Source of the DNA: an uncultured Actinomycetes bacterium
GTDB lineage: Bacteria > Actinomycetota > Acidimicrobiia > Acidimicrobiales > Acidimicrobilacustridaceae
Direction: 5' to 3'
Assembly: GCA_945957335.1 (NCBI GenBank)
Contig: CAMFLJ010000193.1
Coordinates: 1 to 7,272, forward strand
DNA length: 7,272 nt
Part shown: in pieces, positions 1 to 6,363 of the stretch
Layout of the letters: every line of letters starts with the position of its first letter
Numbering within the stretch: position 1 is the first letter of the stretch
The notes under the pieces: model-generated
What the model was told of the DNA's origin: nothing
Database searches by the model: none
Seen by the model: the letters and a program-made list of their open reading frames with translations, nothing else
Position numbers and translations under genes: made by a program

Positions 1-46
1 CGATTCGCCTTAGTCTCGTGGGCTCGGAGATGTGTATAAGAGACAG
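1..46 (+). other. Illumina Nextera i7 adapter with index (library artefact, not genomic)
   Basis: Positions 28-46 are the 19-base Tn5 mosaic end AGATGTGTATAAGAGACAG. Positions 13-27 are the Nextera read-2 tail GTCTCGTGGGCTCGG. Positions 5-12 (TCGCCTTA) match the adapter-strand form of the Nextera i7 index N701. Positions 1-4 (CGAT) resemble the end of the P7 sequence with one mismatch. This order and orientation are those of a tagmented library end, so genomic DNA begins at 47. The adapter puts an in-frame TAA at 37-39, ahead of the truncated gene that follows. It also creates two typical artefact peptides: MCIRDR in the forward direction and LYTSPSPRD in the reverse. The match comes from memory of the adapter sequences, but it is long and exact over 5-46. 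Confidence 0.97.
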
Positions 47-48
47 GG

Positions 49-711
49 CCGCACCTCGGAGTCGTCCACTCGAGCGTGCGCTTCTGCCCGGACGACGTCA
101 TCAACCTGCGAGGGATCCCGGTGACGTCGCCGCTGCGCACCGTCTGCGACCTCGCCGGTCGGCTCCACCGGGAGCGGCTCGACCTCACCTGCGAGCGCAT
201 GCTCGCTCGGCACCTCCTGAAGGTCGGGCAACTGCACGAGCACGTCGCCACCCTCCCCCGTCGTGGTGGTGCGCGAGGCACCGCCGCCGTCAGGCGGCTC
301 GCGCTCGAGCGTGGCCCCGGTCACCGACCGGTCGAGAGCGGGCTCGAGCACCGGGTGGTATCGCTCCTCCGGGACGCCGGCGAGGAAGCTCTCGAACGTC
401 AGGTCGACGTGGGCGACGACGACGGCTGGATCGGCCGCGTCGACTTCTGCGATCGACAGCTCCGGGTGATCGTCGAGGTGCAGAGCGACCTCTACCACTC
501 GGCCCGTGTCGACCGGGCCCGAGATGCCGACCGGATCGCCAGGCTCCGACGCGCCGGTTGGATCGTCATCGAGGTCCGGGAGTTCGACATCTTCCATCGG
601 CCCGACCGCGTCGTGGCAGCCGTACGGGCGGCACGCCGAGCGGCACGAGCGAAAGCTGGCTCACCAGGTACAGCCGGCCGCACCAGGAGAGCCAGCTTCG
701 GGAGGGAGGGG
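49..711 (+). CDS. DUF559-type endonuclease-fold protein, 5'-truncated and without a visible stop
   Basis: This is the C-terminal part of a gene cut by the contig edge. The reading frame is open from the first genomic codons, which read PHLGVVHSS, then RGIPVTSPLRTVCDLAGRL. That pattern is typical of actinobacterial AbiEi-like/DUF559 proteins, in which about 90-100 residues normally precede it. The DUF559 domain (restriction-endonuclease-like fold, related to Vsr) follows: VDF with Asp at 442-444, VIVEVQ with Glu at 475-477 and Gln at 481-483, then YHS, RDADRIARLRRAGWIVIEV and a closing RPDRVVAAVRAARRAAR near 601-650. The D...ExQ arrangement suggests a nuclease-like centre, but activity is unproven. 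The first GTG at 76 is probably internal, not the start. The end given is arbitrary: family similarity fades near 655, and the frame has no stop until 1818, deep in antisense of purM. Frame 3 stops at 723-725, so one missing base near the end could explain this. Cellular role is unknown; relatives occur widely as orphan genes. Confidence 0.6.
650..700 (-). terminator. Possible hairpin terminator downstream of purM
   Basis: The arms AAGCTGGCTC (653-662) and GAGCCAGCTT (689-698) are perfect 10-bp inverted repeats around a 26-nt loop. Two more pairs (650-651 with 699-700) can form if base 652 is bulged. On the - strand the hairpin begins about a dozen bases after the purM stop, where an operon terminator would be expected. 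Only a short T run (TTTCG) follows, so it is not a canonical Rho-independent terminator; weak-tail hairpins of this kind are common in high-GC actinobacteria. It also lies inside the open frame of the convergent DUF559 gene, so it could be bidirectional or a chance repeat. Confidence 0.45.
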
Positions 712-1770
712 TCAGACGAGGGTGACGGTGCCGTCGCCGGGGACGACGCGGCCGACCTCGAAGGCCTGGTGGCCCTGGGCCCGCAGCGTGTCGAGCGCCT
801 TGAAGGCGTCGCCCTCGGGCACCACGCAGATCATGCCGAGGCCCATGTTGAAGACCTTGTCCATCTCGTCGAGGGCGACGCCGCCGAGCCGCTGGATCTC
901 CGAGAAGATGCGTGGCACCTCCCAGGTGCCACGCTCGACCTCGGCCGCGGTGCCCTTCGGGAGCACCCGGTTGAGGTTGCCGGGGATGCCGCCGCCGGTG
1001 ATGTGGGCCACGCCCCGCAGGTCGACGGCGCGCCGCAGGGCGGTGATGGCCGGCGAGTAGATCACCGAGGGAGCGAGGAGCTCGTCGCCGAGCGTGTGGT
1101 GGGCGCCCTCGAAGGCCGGGCCGTCGAGCGGCAGGCCGGCCCGGTCGAGCAGCACCCGGCGGGCCAGCGAGTAGCCGTTCGAGCGCAGGTTGGGCGAGAG
1201 CAGGCCGATGAGCACGTCACCGGGCTCGATGTGGGCGCCGGTGACCAGCTCGTCGCGCTCGGCGATGCCGACCGAGAAGCCGACGAGGTCGAACTCGCCG
1301 GGCTCCATGGCACCGGGGTGCTCGGCCATCTCGCCGCCGATGAGCGCGCAGCCGGCCTGGCGGCAGCCCTCGGCCACGCCCTCGACCAGCTGCTCGATGT
1401 GGTCGGGGTCGAGTCGGCCGACGGCGATGTAGTCGAGGAAGAACAGCGGCTCCGCGCCCTGGCAGACGAGGTCGTCGACGCACATGGCCACGAGGTCGAC
1501 ACCGATGGTGTCGAAGCGGCCCACCGCCTGGGCGACCAGGGCCTTGGTGCCCACGCCGTCGGTCGACGACACGAGCACCGGCTGGCGGAAGCGGGCCAGG
1601 TCGAGCGCGAACAGGCCGCCGAACCCGCCGATGTCGCCGATGACCTCGGGCCGGAACGTGGAGCGGACCTTGCCCTTGATGCGCTCGACGGCTTCCTCGC
1701 CCGCGTCGATGCTCACGCCCGCGCCGGCGTAGGTCTCCCCGCCCGAGGCGGGCGTCGACGCGTCAGCCAC
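712..1770 (-). CDS. purM: Phosphoribosylformylglycinamidine cyclo-ligase (AIR synthetase)
   Basis: PurM converts FGAM and ATP to aminoimidazole ribonucleotide, step 5 of de novo purine synthesis, in the cytoplasm. The product is 352 residues, normal for the family. Visible motifs in order are SSTDGVGTK (68-76), the MCVDDLVCQGAEPLFFLDYIA region (96-116, metal/ATP-binding), GGEMAEHPG (145-153), a SNGYSL segment, HITGGGIPGNLNR and FNMGLGM (307-313). Two conserved spots differ from the usual forms: Met in GGEMAEHPG, where most relatives have GGET, and NLRSNGYSL where LHSNGYSL is common. The start is GTG at 1770, overlapping the purF stop by 8 bp. The Shine-Dalgarno site is poor, so translational coupling to purF is likely. 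The gene is the last of the purine run and converges on the DUF559 fragment. Confidence 0.96.
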   Translation of the reverse strand: MADASTPASGGETYAGAGVSIDAGEEAVERIKGKVRSTFRPEVIGDIGGFGGLFALDLARFRQPVLVSSTDGVGTKALVAQAVGRFDTIGVDLVAMCVDDLVCQGAEPLFFLDYIAVGRLDPDHIEQLVEGVAEGCRQAGCALIGGEMAEHPGAMEPGEFDLVGFSVGIAERDELVTGAHIEPGDVLIGLLSPNLRSNGYSLARRVLLDRAGLPLDGPAFEGAHHTLGDELLAPSVIYSPAITALRRAVDLRGVAHITGGGIPGNLNRVLPKGTAAEVERGTWEVPRIFSEIQRLGGVALDEMDKVFNMGLGMICVVPEGDAFKALDTLRAQGHQAFEVGRVVPGDGTVTLV

Positions 1771-3427
1771 CGAGGTGGTCCGTGCCGAGGCCGCCGGTGC
1801 CGTCGTGCACCACGGTGATGGGAGCGGTGCGGTCGCGGGCGTCGTCGACGGGCAGCGAGGCCTCGCCGTCGAGCAGTCCGGCGAAGGTGGAGGCCACCGG
1901 CCCGGCGGGCGCCGCGACCGGTGTCTCGAGCACGTCCTTGGTGAGGCTCACCGGCACCGACACGGGGTAGACGCCGGTGAGGCAGGCGTCGCAGAACCCG
2001 GCGCCGACCGCGCCGGTGGCGGTGACCAGCCGGTCGAGGGTGAGGTAGGCCAGCGAGTCGACGTTGAGGTACTCGCGGATCTCCTCGATGCCCATGTTGG
2101 CGGCGAGCAGCTCGCCCCGGGAGCCCGTGTCCATGCCGTAGAAGCACGGCCACTTGTAGGGCGGCGAGGAGATGCGCATGTGCACCTCGAGGGCACCGGC
2201 CTCGCGCAGCATCGACACCATCGCCCGGGTCGTGGTGCCCCGCACGATCGAGTCGTCGACCACCACCAACCGCTTGCCGGCGATGTTGTCGCGCAGCGGG
2301 TTGAGCTTCATGCGCACGCCGAGCGCCCGCATCTCCTGGTTGGGGGCGATGAACGTGCGCCCGATGTAGCGGTTCTTCACCAGCCCCTGGCCGTAGGGGA
2401 TGCCGCTGGCGCGGGAGAAGCCCTCGGCCGCGGGGAGGCCGGACTCGGGCACACCCATGACCAGGTCGGCCTCGACCGGCGCCTGCTCGGCCAGCTGCTC
2501 GCCCATGCGCACGCGGGCCTGGTGCACGCTCTGGCCGTAGAGACGGGTGTCGGGGCGGGAGAAGTAGACGAACTCGAACAGGCAGAGCTTCGGGTCGACC
2601 GTGTCGGGCCCGTGGGCCCGGATCGAGCGCGGCCCGTCGACGTCGATGACGACCATCTCGCCGGGCTCGAGCTCGCGCACGAAGTGGGCGCCGACCACGT
2701 CGAGGGCCGGGCTCTCCGAGGCCAGCACCCAGCCGTGGGGCAGCTTGCCGAGGCAGAGGGGGCGGAAGCCGTTGGGGTCGCGCACGCCGACGACGTGGTT
2801 CTCGTCCATGGCCACCACCGAGAAGGCGCCCTTGAGGCGGGGCAGCACGGCGAGCACGGCCCGCTCGAGGGCCAGTCCGTCGTCGCTGGTCTCGGGGTTC
2901 TTGGCCAGCTCGGCGGCGATCAGCTCGGTCATCACGTCGCTGTCGGAGGTGATGGTGCCGGGCAGCATGCCGAGCTCGGCGGCGAGGTCCTCGGTGTTGA
3001 CGAGGTTGCCGTTGTGGGCGAGCGCCACGGTGTGGGCCGCGATGTCGCGGTACACCGGCTGGGCGTTGCGCCACGTGCTCGACCCGGTGGTGCTGTAGCG
3101 GGTGTGGCCGATGGCGAGGTGGCCGGTGAGGGCGGCGAGGGTGCGGTCGTCGAACGCGTTCGACACCAGGCCCATGTCCTTCACGACGGTGACGGTCTGG
3201 CCGTCGCTGACCGCCATGCCGGCGGACTCCTGGCCTCGGTGCTGCAGCGCGTAGAGGCCGAGGTAGGTGAGGTGGCTCACCGGCTGGTCGGGGGCGAACA
3301 CGCCGAAGACGCCGCACGCCTCCTTGGGGGTGTCGTCGTCGGCCGACGCATCGCCCAGGTCGACGCCGGAGGCCCTTCCGTCGAGCACACGTCGATCGAG
3401 GGCACCACCACCGGTCGGGTCGCTCAC
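1763..3427 (-). CDS. purF: Amidophosphoribosyltransferase, [4Fe-4S] type
   Basis: PurF makes 5-phosphoribosylamine from PRPP and glutamine, the committed step 1 of purine synthesis. From GTG at 3427 the product is 554 residues. A propeptide of 37 residues precedes the nucleophile Cys38 (EACGVFGVF), which is expected to become N-terminal after cleavage. The Ntn glutaminase domain follows, with LQHRGQESAG (61-70), GHTRYSTTG (107-115) and HNGN (138-141). The phosphoribosyltransferase domain carries the PRPP motif VVVDDSIVRGTTT near 386-398. Four cysteines placed as in the Bacillus-type Fe-S enzyme are seen: PKLCLF (about 281), KWPCF (about 427) and CDACLTG (about 479-482). An in-frame ATG at 3472 would add 15 residues (MGHTGG...). 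I prefer GTG 3427 because a TACGAT box lies 6 bases upstream of it; neither start has a Shine-Dalgarno site. It lies 65 bp after purL and overlaps purM. Confidence 0.95.
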   Translation of the reverse strand: MSDPTGGGALDRRVLDGRASGVDLGDASADDDTPKEACGVFGVFAPDQPVSHLTYLGLYALQHRGQESAGMAVSDGQTVTVVKDMGLVSNAFDDRTLAALTGHLAIGHTRYSTTGSSTWRNAQPVYRDIAAHTVALAHNGNLVNTEDLAAELGMLPGTITSDSDVMTELIAAELAKNPETSDDGLALERAVLAVLPRLKGAFSVVAMDENHVVGVRDPNGFRPLCLGKLPHGWVLASESPALDVVGAHFVRELEPGEMVVIDVDGPRSIRAHGPDTVDPKLCLFEFVYFSRPDTRLYGQSVHQARVRMGEQLAEQAPVEADLVMGVPESGLPAAEGFSRASGIPYGQGLVKNRYIGRTFIAPNQEMRALGVRMKLNPLRDNIAGKRLVVVDDSIVRGTTTRAMVSMLREAGALEVHMRISSPPYKWPCFYGMDTGSRGELLAANMGIEEIREYLNVDSLAYLTLDRLVTATGAVGAGFCDACLTGVYPVSVPVSLTKDVLETPVAAPAGPVASTFAGLLDGEASLPVDDARDRTAPITVVHDGTGGLGTDHLGG

Positions 3428-3433
3428 CCGGCC

Positions 3434-3439
3434 ATCGTA
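3434..3439 (-). promoter_or_regulatory. Candidate -10 box for a leaderless purF transcript
   Basis: On the - strand, TACGAT is followed by GGCCGG and then the GTG start of purF. A TAnnnT box ending 6 bases before a start codon is the usual arrangement for leaderless transcripts in actinobacteria. No convincing -35 hexamer is seen about 17 bases further upstream. If real, purF has its own promoter in the 65-bp gap after purL. Sequence evidence only. Confidence 0.4.
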
Positions 3440-3492
3440 TCGACCCGCGGGCGCGCCACCGGTGTGCCCCATGTCGGCGGGCACGGGAGCGG

Positions 3493-5733
3493 TCAGTCCT
3501 GCGCGGTGCCGGAGCCGAGCGCCACGGGGATGCGGTCGGTCCAGGTGCCGGCCACCTCGGAGAGGGGCAGGTCGAGCAGGCCCTTCACGGTGACCCGGTC
3601 GCCGCCCGCCACGCCGATGCGGGTGGCGGGCACGCCGGCCTCGGCGCACACGTTCTCGACGGTGGTGAGCAGGTCGGGGCTGACGCACAGCACCGCACGC
3701 GAGGGGCTCTCGGAGAAGAGCTCGGCGGCGTCGGCCACGCGGGCGACGCTGACGCCGAGGCCCGAGCGCACGGCCATCTCGGCGAGGGCCACGCCGAGGC
3801 CGCCGGTGCCGACGTCGTGCACACCGGAGAGCAGGCCGCCGGCGACGAGCGTGCGGACGAGGTCGCACACCTTCAGGTGCATGTCGTGGTCGAGCGCCGG
3901 GAGGTGGCCGCCGGAGTGGCCGCGCTCGCGGGCCCAGCGCGAGCCGGAGACCTCGGGCTGGGTGACGCCGACGAGCAGGAGGCGCCCACCGTCGACCAGG
4001 CCGACGCCCGGGGGGCGACGGTCGAGGCGGTCGACCACGCCGAGCATGCCGACCACCGGGGTGGGGTCGATGTCGGCGCCGAGCGACTCGTTGTACAGGC
4101 TCACGTTGCCGCCGATGACGGGCACGTCGAAGGCCCGGCAGGCCTCACCCATGCCGTCGACGGCCTCGGACAGCTGCCACATGACCTCGGGGTGCTCGGG
4201 GTTGCCGAAGTTGAGGCAGTTCACGACGGCCAGCGGGCGGGCCCCGACGCACGCCAGGTTGAGCATCGACTCGGCCACGGTGAGCGCCGTGCCGGCCCGC
4301 GGGTCGACCGCGCACCAGCGGTGGTTGCCGTCGGTGGTGAGGGCGAGGCCGCGGCCGGTGTCGGCGCCGGTGGAGGGGTGCTTCAGGCGCAGGACGGCGG
4401 CGTCGCCGCCCGGCCCCTCGACCGTGTTGAGGAACAGCTGGTGGTCGTACTGCGACCACACCCACCGGGTGTCGGCGAGCATGGCCAGCAGCTCGGCGCC
4501 GGCGTCACTGCTGACCGGCGCGGGCTGGTCGGTGGCGAGCACGCGGCTCGACTCGTCGAACGTGGCGGGCGCGACGCAGGGCCGGTCGTAGAGCGGAGCG
4601 TCCTCGTGGAGCGACGCGGCCGGGATGTCGGCGAGCACCTCGCCGTCCCAGCCGTCGAGGATGCGGAGGCGGCCGCCGTCGGCGTCGCCGGTGGCGGGGC
4701 CGGGGGTGACCTTGCCGATCACCGACGCCCGCACCTCCCAGCGCTCGCAGATCTCGAGCACGGCGTCGAGGCCGTCGGGCTCGACGATGGCGAGCATGCG
4801 CTCCTGGCTCTCCGAGGTCATGACCTCGAAGGGCTCCATGCCCTGCTCGCGGCGCGGGATCTGGGTGACGTCGACGTCCATCCCCATGCCGCCGCGGCTG
4901 GCGGTCTCGGAGGTGGCGCAGGTGAGGCCGGCGCCGCCGAGGTCCTGGATGCCGACCACGAGGCCGGCGTCGAGCAGCTCGAGGCAGGCCTCGATGAGGC
5001 GCTTCTCCTCGAAGGGGTCGCCGACCTGCACCGACGGGCGCTTGGCGGCGTCGGTCTCCTCGTCGGAGAAGCCGGCCGAGGCGAGCACGCTCACGCCGCC
5101 GATGCCGTCGCGGCCGGTGGTGGAGCCGAGCAGCACGGCCAGGTTGCCGACGCCGGTGGCGGCGCCGAGCACCAGCCGCTCGGTGGGCAGCAGACCCAGG
5201 CAGAGCACGTTGACCAGCGGGTTGCCCTGGTAGGTGGCGTCGAACACGGTCTCGCCGCCCACGTTGGGAACGCCCACGGAGTTGCCGTAGCCGGACACGC
5301 CGGAGACGACGCCCTCGGCGATCCAGCGGCTGCGGGGGTCGTCGAGGGGGCCGAAGCGGAGCGGGTCCATGAGGGCGATGGGGCGGGCGCCCATGGTGAA
5401 GATGTCGCGGAGGATGCCGCCCACACCGGTGGCCGCGCCCTGGTAGGGCTCGATGGCGGAGGGGTGGTTGTGGCTCTCGATGCGGATGGCGGCGGCGATG
5501 CCGTCGCCCACGTCGACCACGCCGGCGTTCTCACCGGGGCCAACCAGCACCCAGGGCGCCTCGGTGGGCAGCCGCTTGAGGTGGATGCGCGACGACTTGT
5601 AGGAGCAGTGCTCCGACCACATCACCGCGTACATGGCCAGCTCGAGGTGGTTCGGCTCGCGACCGATGATCGAGATGATGCTGTCGAGCTCGTCGTCGGT
5701 GAGGCCGAGCGACCGGTGGATGCCTTCCTCCAT
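3493..5733 (-). CDS. purL: Phosphoribosylformylglycinamidine synthase subunit PurL (small type)
   Basis: PurL is the synthetase subunit of FGAM synthase. It uses ATP and ammonia delivered from PurQ to convert FGAR to FGAM (step 4), in a complex bridged by PurS. From ATG at 5733 the product is 746 residues, the length of the small PurL that works with separate PurQ and PurS. Motifs in order are MWSEHCSYKSS (38-48, with His42 matching the catalytic His32 of Thermotoga PurL), GPGENAGVVDVGDG, ESHNHPSAIEPYQGAATGVGG (from 86), GYGNSVGVPNVGGE, DLGGAGL, NCLNFGNPE, VIGGNVSLYNES and HDVGTGGLGVALAEMA near 640. The last usually reads SDGGL in relatives, so GTGGL is a small deviation. The frame is open up to 5838, but that extension has no family similarity and enters the divergent promoter region. 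No Shine-Dalgarno site precedes ATG 5733; a TAGCGT box 7 bases upstream suggests leaderless initiation. Confidence 0.97.
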   Translation of the reverse strand: MEEGIHRSLGLTDDELDSIISIIGREPNHLELAMYAVMWSEHCSYKSSRIHLKRLPTEAPWVLVGPGENAGVVDVGDGIAAAIRIESHNHPSAIEPYQGAATGVGGILRDIFTMGARPIALMDPLRFGPLDDPRSRWIAEGVVSGVSGYGNSVGVPNVGGETVFDATYQGNPLVNVLCLGLLPTERLVLGAATGVGNLAVLLGSTTGRDGIGGVSVLASAGFSDEETDAAKRPSVQVGDPFEEKRLIEACLELLDAGLVVGIQDLGGAGLTCATSETASRGGMGMDVDVTQIPRREQGMEPFEVMTSESQERMLAIVEPDGLDAVLEICERWEVRASVIGKVTPGPATGDADGGRLRILDGWDGEVLADIPAASLHEDAPLYDRPCVAPATFDESSRVLATDQPAPVSSDAGAELLAMLADTRWVWSQYDHQLFLNTVEGPGGDAAVLRLKHPSTGADTGRGLALTTDGNHRWCAVDPRAGTALTVAESMLNLACVGARPLAVVNCLNFGNPEHPEVMWQLSEAVDGMGEACRAFDVPVIGGNVSLYNESLGADIDPTPVVGMLGVVDRLDRRPPGVGLVDGGRLLLVGVTQPEVSGSRWARERGHSGGHLPALDHDMHLKVCDLVRTLVAGGLLSGVHDVGTGGLGVALAEMAVRSGLGVSVARVADAAELFSESPSRAVLCVSPDLLTTVENVCAEAGVPATRIGVAGGDRVTVKGLLDLPLSEVAGTWTDRIPVALGSGTAQD

Positions 5734-5740
5734 CCGGCCG

Positions 5741-5746
5741 ACGCTA
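5741..5746 (-). promoter_or_regulatory. Candidate -10 box for a leaderless purL transcript
   Basis: On the - strand, TAGCGT is followed by the 7 bases CGGCCGG and then the ATG start of purL. This matches the actinobacterial leaderless pattern and resembles the TACGAT-GGCCGG-GTG layout before purF. No Shine-Dalgarno sequence precedes the ATG, and no clear -35 element is visible. The box is inferred from sequence only. Confidence 0.42.
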
Positions 5747-5775
5747 CTCGCCCGACCCGTCCCCGGGATCCGGTG

Positions 5776-5859
5776 CGGAAATGGCTCCGGACGCCTCTCG
5801 CCGTGATGGCGCGACAAGCATGGGGCGGAATCACCCAAATGGGGAACGCTCCATTTCCG
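5776..5859. repeat. Inverted 9-bp repeats CGGAAATGG / CCATTTCCG in the purL upstream region
   Basis: CGGAAATGG at 5776-5784 and its exact reverse complement CCATTTCCG at 5851-5859 flank 66 bp between the purL start and the opposed gene. A third AAATGG core at 5837-5842 forms a tighter inverted pair with CCATTT at 5851-5856, with an 8-base spacer. In a GC-rich genome these A/T-containing cores stand out. They could be paired operator half-sites or part of a leader structure; no known regulator motif is recognised. Confidence 0.4.
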
Positions 5860-5900
5860 GAAGCAACGACCGGCGTCGATCCACCGAAATCACCCAAGTG
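5826..5900. repeat. Two near-identical 16-bp direct repeats, 59 bp apart
   Basis: CGGAATCACCCAAATG (5826-5841) and CGAAATCACCCAAGTG (5885-5900) agree at 14 of 16 positions and share the 10-base core AATCACCCAA. Both lie in the 210-bp divergent region between purL and the opposed + strand gene. Repeated motifs at this spacing in a divergent promoter region suggest two binding sites for one regulator. The motif is not one I recognise. Confidence 0.55.
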
Positions 5901-5908
5901 CGGTGATT
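5888..5908. promoter_or_regulatory. Operator-like palindrome AATCACC-N7-GGTGATT
   Basis: A perfect 7-bp inverted repeat with a 7-base spacer includes the second copy of the direct repeat. It ends 35 bp upstream of the + strand gene at 5944 and lies about 155 bp upstream of purL. Size and symmetry fit a dimeric helix-turn-helix repressor site; a short hairpin is the alternative. The first repeat copy has the left half-site only, the right half being degenerate. Which gene it controls cannot be told from sequence. Confidence 0.45.
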
Positions 5909-5943
5909 GCCGTTTGCCGGCGATCTGTGCTCCACTGCTCCGC

Positions 5944-6363
5944 ATGGCAACGTCAAAGCGCAGCAAGGCCCCCATGAGCGACGAGCACAAGGCCGCCCTC
6001 GCCGAGGGTCGCAACCAGGGCCGGGCCGTGCGCAACTACCTCGAGGCGCTCGACCAGAACCGGCCCAAGCGGGGCCGCAAGCGCACGACCGAATCGGTGC
6101 AGCGCGACCTCGCCCGCACCGAGGAGGAGATCGCCTCCGCCGACGCGCTCAAGCGCCTCGAGCTCGTGCAGCGCCGCCTCGACCTCCAGGCCGAGCTGGA
6201 GCGCATGGGCACCACCGTGGACCTCACCGAGCTCGAGGCCGAGTTCACCAAGGTCGCCAAGGCCTACGCCCAGCGCAAGGGCATCAGCTACGAGGCCTGG
6301 CGCGAGGCCGGCGTCTCCGCCGCCACGCTCAAGGCCGCCGGCATCGGCCGCGGCGCCGCCTGA
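5944..6363 (+). CDS. Uncharacterised 139-residue basic, helical protein between purL and purQ
   Basis: I recognise no named family; it resembles conserved hypothetical actinobacterial proteins. The start is ATG 5944. No Shine-Dalgarno site is visible, and a second in-frame ATG lies at 5974 (MSDEHKAALAEG). Residues 1-35 are polar and helical (EHKAALAEGRNQGRAVRNYLEAL). Residues 40-47 are a basic RPKRGRKR patch resembling an AT-hook core, although the Pro after RGR is absent. Residues 50-88 form a strongly heptad-like charged helix, a likely coiled coil (ESVQRDLARTEEEI, then LKRLELVQRRLDLQAELERM). Residues 96-134 end in GISYEAWREAGVSAATLKAAGI, which looks like a small helix-turn-helix. No signal peptide or membrane segment is seen, so it is probably cytoplasmic. 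A nucleic-acid-binding role is inference. Codon use matches its neighbours. It diverges from purL and converges on purQ with one base between the stops (TGA-C-TCA), leaving no room for a terminator. Confidence 0.88.
   Translation: MATSKRSKAPMSDEHKAALAEGRNQGRAVRNYLEALDQNRPKRGRKRTTESVQRDLARTEEEIASADALKRLELVQRRLDLQAELERMGTTVDLTELEAEFTKVAKAYAQRKGISYEAWREAGVSAATLKAAGIGRGAA

Noticed and set aside
10..597. A 195-codon - strand open frame at the left edge
   Set aside because: It is antisense to the DUF559-type gene and ends in the adapter-derived peptide LYTSPSPRD.
3473..3868. Upstream extension of PurF
   Set aside because: It overlaps the purL 3' end in another frame and has Arg/Pro/His-rich shadow composition. 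Only the ATG at 3472 remains a reasonable alternative start.
1775..4591. A 938-codon open frame on the + strand
   Set aside because: It is exactly antisense to purF and purL, its translation is low-complexity Ala/Gly/Arg/Asp/Val typical of the complement of high-GC coding DNA, and it has no motif. The - strand enzymes are unmistakable.
5734..5838. N-terminal extension of PurL beginning MGDSAPCLSRHHGERR
   Set aside because: Small PurL proteins begin close to the MEEGIHRSLGL segment; the extension has no family similarity and covers the repeat-rich divergent region.
5826..5908. CRISPR-like array or riboswitch in the divergent region
   Set aside because: There are only two imperfect 16-bp copies, with no regular array. 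I saw no conserved core of a purine, ZTP or other riboswitch.
3817..5943. Upstream extension of the 139-residue + strand protein to 848 residues
   Set aside because: The extension is antisense to purL and has the composition of a shadow frame. The plausible protein begins at ATG 5944.
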